Below, piece after piece: positions 55,858 to 64,000 of a stretch of 64,000 nt of DNA. The position numbers were made by a program, and so were the translations under genes. Numbering within the stretch: the stretch's first letter is position 1; every line of letters starts with the position of its first letter. The notes beneath the pieces were generated by a model. That model was not told the DNA's origin, searched no databases, and worked only from the letters and a program-made list of their open reading frames with translations. The stretch comes from Puccinellia tenuiflora (taxonomy: Eukaryota; Streptophyta; Magnoliopsida; Poales; Poaceae): contig QRDG01000533.1 in NCBI GenBank assembly GCA_012064385.1, forward strand, positions 3,046,737-3,110,736, written 5' to 3'.

Positions 55858-58800
55858 ATTTCCCCCATTTTGGTAATTGATGACAATCCTTTTTAAGAGG
55901 GTTTATATAATGAATAAAGCATCTTTGCAAGACAAACAAGCAAGGTTGCAAGTGCATTAAGGCAAATGCAACAAAAGCATAAACCCAAATTCCCTTAAAC
56001 CCTCTAAACTTCTCCCCCATTGGCATCGATTGCCGAAATGGGAAGAAAAATTTAGAAGGCCAATGTAATATGAGTCCTCCAAAAAGTGTGCATTTCTCAA
56101 GATATGAGTGAAATCAAATGCACATATCCAATGAAGAATATTTGAAGGAAATCAAACTATATAGCGGATCAAAGATTGCAAACAAAAGAAATGATTCTAA
56201 CCATCTCCACAAAGGAGATAGACAATCAAAAGATCCAAAACATGAGTTCTAAATAAAAATGGAGAAGCTCCCCCATGTTCATGCACTATTGAGGAGTGCA
56301 CAAATATGGAATCCTCACTCACCTAAAATCATCTAGAACATGCAACAAGTGCAAGTGTGCATAAAGCGAAAGCAAGTCATAGCACTTGCACCAAAGATAT
56401 GATTGAGCCATAAGAACATACCAATTTAAAAGACTCATCATAAGATAGGCCCAACCAAGATACGAAGAAGATAAAAAAAAGAATATGTTCACAAGCCCAA
56501 GGATTCCAATTGGAGACTAAAACCAATTGAAAAAGCCAAGAGCTAGTGAAAACATTTAGCCAATAAAGATCAACATCCTCACCGTGATAAGCATGAAGAC
56601 AAGGATCTTCAATAAAATGTGAGTGCGCAAAGATGCAAATTGAAATAAGACAAGCACTCACGAGACAAATTTGGAGCCACCAAAGTATTATAGATGAAAA
56701 ACAAGGTGGCTTGAAAGAAATAGGATACCAAATAAAAGGTGACCTCTCTCATATGTATAGGTTTCTAAGTAGACAAATCGTTGATGATATATATCCACAA
56801 AGAAACTTGCACATATGAAATGGTCGATGAAGGTGAGACAAGGGTATCCAAAAGGAAGTCATATATACACAAGTAAGATAATTGCTTAAAAGCATATTAC
56901 ATAGCTCAAATTTATCTCATTTGTATATAGATGAACTTCAAACGCATCAAAGACATCACACATATCACTAAGGGAACAAGAGATAGTGGAGATGCTTTGA
57001 GATAGGAAACAAGTATCACAAATAAGGAATACCAATTGAAAAAAAGGTTTTTGAAATTTCATCACAAATATCACAAAGATATACCAAGTGAAGGAAAAAG
57101 CCAAAACCACAACAATTGCACATAAAAGCTTTCATGCCAAGAAGCAACCTACACAAGGTTGAGAGACTAGAAGAGTATGCATGGGGTAGATACTTGTTAC
57201 CGAGATACATTGACGATGAAGAAGATGAGAATTTGTTTATCATCAAAGCTTGACTCCAATAATCACACAGTGAGAACACCTTCCTTATGAATGAGGCAAG
57301 TATCCAATGCATCTCCATTGTACCTAAAACAAAATTCAAGTACAAAATGGTTCCCAAACTTATTGGGTCCCATAGTAGTTAGATGAACTACAATAAATAG
57401 GACATACTCCACATAAATATGTGCATATAGATATGAACTTGAATTTCATGCACATCTTAGCCGAGTTAGGATTTGGTTGAGTATACCCTATATATTGGAT
57501 CAAGAAAGATACGCATGCTATAATAAAATAAACTAGTAACTGTGCATGCAAAGACTTTCAAGAACCAAACAAGATACAATTTGGACAAAAACACCAAGTA
57601 AACCTAGAAGAGGGCACACCAAAGTGTGACACAAAAAGGTTGTCCAAATTATATCAAAATCAAAATCAACACATGATTGATCCCAAAACTCATCAACACA
57701 TGAAGTGAGAAATCAATAGGAATCAAATCAAACAACACATGAGAGAAAAAAACACCAATTGAAAAAGATACCAACTAGGAGCGAGGATACCAAAAGAGAA
57801 ATATTACTCGAAATATATCAAGTAAAATAGAAGTCAAGAGGCAAGGTATCAAAGCTCCCATAAGACATACTAGTTGAAACAAATATCCATGGATGAGATA
57901 TCAAATTCCAATTAATACCAAATGAAGGTACCTAGGCAAGGCCAATGAGCATATAAGATAAAAAGAGACATGCTCAATTGGCTTTTCTCATTCAAGGAGA
58001 TAAAACACAAAACGAGTAATGAGAAAGCAACTCCCTAGAGAGAGCAAGGTTACAACAAATAAACCAAACACTCTCTACACTTTTTATGATGGCACAAAGC
58101 ATCAAAAGAAAAGGTTTGTCTTCCATAAACGCATACGATAAAAATCAAGTGCCAATTGAAAGGATCAAATATTGATAGATAAGATAGTGTTCTAAATAAA
58201 AAGGAATGCTCCCCCAAGATTCATGCATTATCTTTGATATTTGTATTTGAATACAAAATGCACGCACAAGGGATCATTACTCTCCATATTTTATTTACAA
58301 CACTAAACACTACCAATTGAAAATTAGGATCCATGCAAGAGGCAAGGAAGGCAATGGGAGTAAAAACAAAACACTTGGCAATAAATAAGACAATTCAACG
58401 CAAGAGCCAATATGAAGATGAACACAAATATTCTACCACAAGTGTGAATATCAATTGTCCAAGGACAATGGGTATAAGGAAATTTTTTCCCGGTGAGTAG
58501 AGATATCCAAGGTCATCCTCACAAGATAAATCATATGGCAAGAGATAAGAAATAAAACACCATATTTTAATAAAGTTTGTTGGTAGTTTCAACTATTCAA
58601 ACCAATCGCAAGGCCATGATTAGAATAATATGGAACAAATGGTTTCTCAAATAATATATAGAAATGAATATTAGAGAAAAACCATACCAAGCAAAACTCA
58701 CACGGACAAGAGCCAAAGGATAACCAAAAAGAAAATTGGAACTTATTCGAGCAAACATGCCACATAGGAATAAGATAATTTACAATATCAAATCTAAGTG

Positions 58801-59430
58801 GCAAACCTCAAATGTTCACATTTTATGGGATTGTAATATGCACATAGCTTATTACTCCCCCATAATGTGATAATTCATTTTATCTAAGCAAGAAGCAAAT
58901 AAAACCAACTAGAGAAATTAATGGACATTGTAGAATTTGAATTTATCATGAATATGACATACCACATAGTAACTAGATAATATTGAAATATCAATACTAG
59001 GTGGTGTGCCTCTTGTACGCACATTTTTAGGTTTATGAAGTGCACAAAGCATATCACTCCCCCAAAATGGGATAGTCCATTAATATCTTAAAGAGCCAAA
59101 TGAAATCCACACAAGATCCAATAAAGCAGAACACACAAGTTACACATACATGATACACAACTAACATACCCAACCATGAATAACAAGACAAGTAAGAAAG
59201 TAGCATATCACATACAAGCACATGCTAGGAACAAAACTAACACATGCAAGGGAGCAAGCAACTTTCAATGTATATATAATGTAAATACAAGTTACCGCAA
59301 GGAGGAACATAGGATATGAGATATGGAAATATAATCCAATTGACTTGGCTTGATGAAATAATAATCATGAAGATCCCTTCATTCTTCAAAGATAGCCAAG
59401 TCTCCAATGTCCTCCACCAACACCTATTGA

Positions 59431-59890
59431 TCAAGTTTGAGCTTGTGGGTCCCCAACCAAGTTGGGTCGTAAGAGTTTAGTCACAGTAGGCTTGGCAACC
59501 CAAATGGTTCTTTTCTTGACACCACTTTGAGTACCAACATATTTGGCAAACACATTGCCAACTCTATCCTTCCCAAGAGAATAAACATCATCAATTAAGA
59601 TGGGGTTGGATAGGTTACCGATAGTGCACGAAGAAACAAAGTGACCCTTGCCACGGAAAAAGTAGCAACATCGACTCTTCTCTTTCTTCTTAATAGGCTC
59701 CTCAACTTGAGGAGCATTGACTTGAGTCTTCTTAGGAGGTGGCCTTTGTTCAACTCGTGGTGGAGCATGAGATTGAACAAGAGGCCGCTTCCCTAGTTTC
59801 TTCTCACTAAGAGGCTTCTTCTTCATTGGACAATCCCTAACATGGTGCCCTTAAATCTTGCACTTGAAGCAAGTAATCTTGGCCGAATTC
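59431..59890 (-). pseudogene. Copia-type gag C-terminus with two zinc-knuckle motifs, broken
   Basis: The minus-strand frame shows a first CX2CX4HX4C knuckle (ITCFKCKI, stop, GHHVRDC at about 59820-59870) interrupted by an in-frame TAA at 59850-59852. It then continues as a basic stretch (MKKKPLSEKKLGKRP) to a second knuckle CCYFFRGKGHFVSSC, in which one Cys is replaced by Phe, and ends in TIWVAKPTVTKLLRPNLVG. Gag zinc knuckles bind the element's RNA during packaging. The stop, the lost Cys and the missing pol mark a dead copy. Confidence 0.75.
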
Positions 59891-59902
59891 TTGACTTGTT
59901 CT

Positions 59903-61470
59903 TGAAGGGTCGCAGCATAGAAAACAGAAAAATTTCCTACGCAAACACGGCGGAATAAAAACCAAAACTAGATCAGATCTACTAGATGGTGGTAGAAAGT
60001 AGGAGATCGAATCTCACCCTCGAAGAAAAACCGAGCGTGTTTTGTCAAGGCAGGGGTTGGCTAGTCGATCCCCGCAACTAGACTTGTCTAGTCGCGAGGA
60101 GATGTATTATCCGATGCGTCGCATGAGCAATGCGTCCGAGAAATCCACACGTACGGCTCGATGAAGACTCCACGTTCTTGATCCCGCAAGAGTTGATGGA
60201 GAGGCTCACGAGATCAGCAGCACAATGACGGTGGTGTGGTGGATATGGTGTAGATCCGACAGAGCTTCGCCAAGCGTCTGCGGAGGAGGAGGAGTTGGAG
60301 ATGAGGAGGAGGAGGAGGGGTGCGGCTAGGGGAGCGGCGGCGGCTAGGGAGAGCTCCAGGGTGCCGCACCCCTTGCCCTAGTCCCTCCTTATATAGGCAG
60401 CAGGGTGGGGTGCGCCCCAAGTCTCCTAGGGCCGGCCGGCTTGGGTGCCTTGGCCCCCAAGTTAGCCGCCCAAGGGCTAGGGCCGGCCTCCCCTTAAACC
60501 CTAGCCCACATGGGCCCTTGTGGGCTTGGTGCAGCTGGCCCATGTGGCCACTGCACCACCCCTTTGGTCCATGTGGGACCCATACTCCTGTGAGCCCCAC
60601 TTCTAGAATCCTCTAGAACCTTCTAGAATATTCCGGTACCCTGCCGGAAAATTCCTGGACTTTTCCGATACCTCTGGAAACCACTTTCCTTATATGAATC
60701 TTATTCTCCGGACCATTCCGGAACTCCTCGTGATGTCTGGGATCCCATCCGAGACTCTGAATCAATATTCATTCACACCATCATTTATCTCGAGCCCTAA
60801 CTACATCGAACGTTAAGTGTATGACCCTGCGGGTTCGTGAATATGTCATATTAATAGCGGGACCGGGATGCCCATATTAATTCTTACATATTCAACGAAG
60901 TACTTTACTGGTTGAACCACCATGTCTGGGATTCAATTAACCCATATACGATTCCTTTTGTTTCACGATATCTTATTTGTCCGAGACTTAATCACTCATA
61001 TCTCCATATCCGATTAATCTCGTTCCCGACAAGTTCTCTTTACTCGTTCCAATAGGATAGGATCCGCTATGACTAGCCACTTAGTCATATGCTTGCAAGC
61101 ATTTGGATGCTATGCTACCGAGAGGGCCCAGAGAAATCTATCCAATAGTTGGACGAACAAATCGCAGTCTTGATTCATGCAACCCAACAACCTACCATCG
61201 GAGATACCTGAAAAACACCTTTATAATCACCCAGTTACGAGATGACGTTTGATGTCCACAAAGTACTTTTCCGTTAAGCGGGAGTAACATAATCTCATGG
61301 TCTAAGGAAACTATATTTGACATCTACTAAATTTGGGTCTTGTCCATTATATCATCCCCATGATACAACTCCGTTTCTCAAGTGATTTATTAATCCTTGG
61401 TTAGGAAACTTCTAACCAACACTTGATCAAACGAACTAGTTATTAGAGGCTTACAAGGGACACTTTAGCG
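59903..61470 (-). repeat. Angela-type Copia LTR, truncated
   Basis: On the minus strand the segment follows the general order of Angela/BARE-type LTRs: GAGGAGTTCCGGAATGGTCC, a TATA box CTATATAAGG (about 60392), a CCTCCTCCTCC leader, and an end CTATGCTGCGACCCTTCA at 59903. It inserts in the gag of the sirevirus-like element. The similarity to that LTR type ends near 61470, so its 5' end is lost and no target duplication is found. The resemblance is recalled, not aligned. Confidence 0.6.
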
Positions 61471-63902
61471 TTTATATTTGTAGCGGACCTACACTTAAGA
61501 ATTAGGCAAGATCCCTGTGTATAGTGCTTGTCCCTGGATCGAATCGCTAGCACACACAGTTTATGATGAATACCTTAACATTGTATCAATTTATTACACG
61601 AATGATCCAGAGTTAAAATATTCCATTACAACTTTGCATAGCTCGAAGCTAGCATAAAACATAAATAACAGCGGAAGACTATAATTATTGCATGGAGTCC
61701 CAAACTTCATGTAGCCACATGCAAAAACATGTTGGTTGTGGACTCGGAACCCGTTCCTTACTCTTTGTCGAAGCAACCTGCAACAGTAAAAGCGTTGCAG
61801 CCAAAAATTGGTCAGAACCATTTGTATGGATCTGGCAAGTGACACTTTGTGGACTCATAGGGGAAAAACTCTAATAACCTATATGCATATTTGGCTTGTG
61901 GAGTTTGAAGGCTGATTTGCATAAAGCCAAATTTTCCTATCTCTTTTGAAAACACTTTTTTCATCTAAACGAGACAAGTATGGTATGACAACCATTGTCT
62001 CAACTACCCTGGTTCACCCCTCAAAATTTTAACTTGGGAAAATTTGAATGATGAGATCTTCCGTTGACGTCCTCGTCTAGCAGCTCAAAATTGTCCGTAA
62101 CTGGTATGGGTGGGCGTTCGGTCTGTTCGTTTTGCTCGGTCTTATGTATTCGGTCTTGAAATATGTCGGTTATCTAGAAATGCTACCCAAATTACCTTCG
62201 GTCTTTTCGGTCTTTCAGTATTCGGTCTTCGGTCTTTTCGGTTCGGTCTTCGGTCATGACCATATAGACCAAATAGAGATACTAGAGGTAGAAAAATAAA
62301 AGAAGCAGAGCACGGAACCAGGTATTCCAACCAATTTTGCCTTGTTTTTCTTTTTACAAAACGAGCATGATCTCCGTGCATGTGTTCTGTGCATGCATCC
62401 ATATAAAATAGATGCCCTAGTATGAGAGAAGCAAAACAAGTGGAGCATAGCCTGGCATACGCGAGCATTAATCCTTTGTGAATTAAAATCTTCGGTCATA
62501 TTGGGTAATTCGGTCTCCTGATGGTGAAGACCGAATAGACCATATTTAATTCGGTCTTTGAGTTTCTAGGACCGTATTTAATTCGGTCTTTTTATTTTCG
62601 GTTATTACGGTTTCGGTCTCGGTCTTTTCGGGTCTGTTGTTCGGGTTCGGTTTTTTATGCCCACCATTAGTAACTGGGGACACGGCTAAGTACTTAGATT
62701 GACACTCTGCAGAGGTTGTGCACTTTCACCACAAGACTCCATCAGCCCATTCTGACCTCGACCTTCTTGCAGTGAAAAGGAAAGGAGAGGATGGAGCCGA
62801 GACCGTTCCGAAGCATTTCCCCGACCACTGCCGTCTTGACCCGTTCCACCTACATCCCCTACATCTGCTTGTCAAGTCGGGCCGGTTTCACGCAACATAC
62901 TTAGTCAAGCCAGAGCCCATATGACTTATGGCTGCACGGTAAGCTAACTAAAACTCGGAGTAACATCGGTCTCTTTGTCCCTGGGTGGCCATCCACAAGT
63001 GCACATACTCGGGTTAAAACCATAGACATGGCCCCGAGTAGCCACTCAACTATAAACCTCCATCCACATACCACATCCACCCAGGAGTTTCTTTAACTTA
63101 GTAGAATATTACTTTTTCACAAAACAGCATTTAGCATAGCATTTCCATAATTCTACCAAGTTATAATAGGATTCTAGACCAACTAGTATAGGAGTACTAT
63201 TCTAAACATGTTTAGCATAGCAGTACTAATAACCTATCATGCAATTTTTCTAAGTACAACTATTGCATGCATATAAACAAAATAGTAGGAAACTTATGCA
63301 AGTGTGCCACTTGCCTTGGCAACAAGAGGAACAGGAGTAGCAACCACCAAAGTCTTCGTGACTCTCCGAAAAATCTAACAAAAATATAAACACCCAAATA
63401 AACATACAAATTCACACAAATGACAATACAAAAATTACGCCATGCATGAATGTGAAAATTTGACAACAACACTAATATAAATTTACTTTCTGTTCTCTGG
63501 TTGTTCTACATGCATGATGCCACAAAACAATTTTTATTAATTTACTTATTAGGAATAAATCCAAAACACTAAAACAAAGGTACTAACACAAATTCTAATG
63601 TTCTTGCATAAAAACATTTTATAAAATTTGGAAAACAGTACTACTAGACAGAGGACATCATTACAAAGCCTCTGCAATTTGAATCACTCAATTTGGATTT
63701 ATAAAACTCTAGATATGGCCTAAACAAGTTATTTAAGGATCTGCAATTAACAAGTTTATGCATGTTAAAAAAATTAACAAAACCTATACCACTAGATTCT
63801 ACTCATTTTTATGAAATTGTTTAATAACTTTTAAAATATAGGTCCGAAAATTATGAAATAAATTTCTAAAAGTTTGAAATTAAAAACTCTACCAGAATGT
63901 AT
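61471..63902. other. Unclassified retroelement-like DNA
   Basis: Contains AACAGCGGAAG and CCCCGAGTAGCCACTCAA-type stretches typical of Triticeae Gypsy LTR tails in reverse orientation, but no LTR ends, PBS or open frames were found. The hAT element at 62105 interrupts it. Confidence 0.35.
62105..62669. mobile_element. 565-bp non-autonomous hAT element
   Basis: A perfect 8-bp target duplication GTAACTGG flanks it (62097-62104 and 62670-62677). The ends are short imperfect inverted repeats, TATGGGTGGGC and (minus) TAATGGTGGGC. Inside, TTCGGTCTT-like motifs recur many times near both ends, a subterminal repeat pattern usual for hAT transposase binding. No transposase is encoded. Confidence 0.9.
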
Positions 63903-63904
63903 TA

Positions 63905-64000
63905 CTCCCTCCGTTCCTTAATATAAGTTGTCTAAGGTTTTGGCACGGATATTAAGACATCAGTATTTTGCACGTGGTGGACTTATTTTCTCATGAAAAA
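63905..64000 (+). repeat. Stowaway MITE, left part, cut by the window end
   Basis: After a TA target site it begins CTCCCTCCGTTCCTTAATAT, the standard Stowaway terminus in Triticeae. The right end lies outside the window. Confidence 0.88.

Larger units (their letters stand above)
54951..59902 (-). mobile_element. Sirevirus-like Copia remnant: gag end, non-coding region and 3' LTR
   Basis: Read on the minus strand, it contains a gag end with zinc knuckles (59890-59431), a long non-coding region, a polypurine tract (ATGGGGGAAAT, just above 55857) and a 3' LTR beginning TGAAAGTGCATGG at 55857. Several more copies of the GGGGGAG purine motif stand in the region before the LTR (about 56015, 56270, 58210, 58855, 59060), a trait described for sireviruses (Maximus/SIRE lineage). 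Protease, integrase and reverse transcriptase are missing, so pol was deleted or the element is non-autonomous. Its 5' side is cut by the Angela-type LTR at 59903. Confidence 0.7.

Overview
This is nuclear DNA from a grass, most likely a Triticeae species (wheat, Aegilops or barley group). It is dense in nested transposons, has Gypsy, sirevirus-like Copia and Angela-type LTR sequence, carries Stowaway, hAT and Harbinger-like elements, and contains one host gene whose exons are spread over 17.7 kb and interrupted by transposons. Nothing looks bacterial: there are no operons, ribosome binding sites or CRISPR arrays.

Layout. 1-3467: the 5' part of a minus-strand Gypsy retrotransposon with LTR, primer binding site, a 36-bp minisatellite and a broken gag. 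3468-3562: a 95-bp island of native sequence. 3572-24266: a 20.7-kb Mutator-like element (MULE) with diverged terminal inverted repeats. It carries a FAR1/MULE transposase pseudogene (+) between two minus-strand genes that each join a plant-mobile-type domain to a Ulp1 (C48) protease domain, plus a 5.1-kb array of a degenerate ~50-bp repeat. 24269-25527: a Harbinger-like transposon with TAA target duplications that landed exactly at the right MULE junction. 25674-43332: an intact 12-exon calcium-dependent protein kinase (CDPK) of 513 aa, close to rice OsCPK4/OsCPK18. Its intron 2 holds a complete 6.3-kb non-autonomous LTR element, intron 3 a Gypsy protease fragment, and introns 1, 2, 6 and 7 hold MITEs.

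43333-48600: CDPK 3' flank, a TATA/telo-box leader of an unidentified transcript, a 250-bp tandem duplication and a 109-bp plastid atpA fragment. 48600-51125: a foldback structure with ~0.7-kb arms built of ~172-bp units. 51180-54950: a long Gypsy-type LTR-like segment with a 77-bp tandem repeat. 54951-59902: a minus-strand sirevirus-like Copia remnant, cut by an Angela-type LTR (59903 to about 61470). 61471-64000: unclassified retroelement-derived DNA with a 565-bp hAT element and the start of a Stowaway MITE.

The main story has two parts. First, the MULE encodes two paralogous Ulp1-like genes. One keeps His and Cys at the active site. The other has an open spliced frame but Gln and Ser at those positions. 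The transposase beside them carries four stops and two frameshifts. Second, the MULE, the Harbinger-like element and the Gypsy element together displaced the native promoter of the CDPK gene to within about 136 bp of its start codon, yet every coding exon and splice site of the kinase is preserved.
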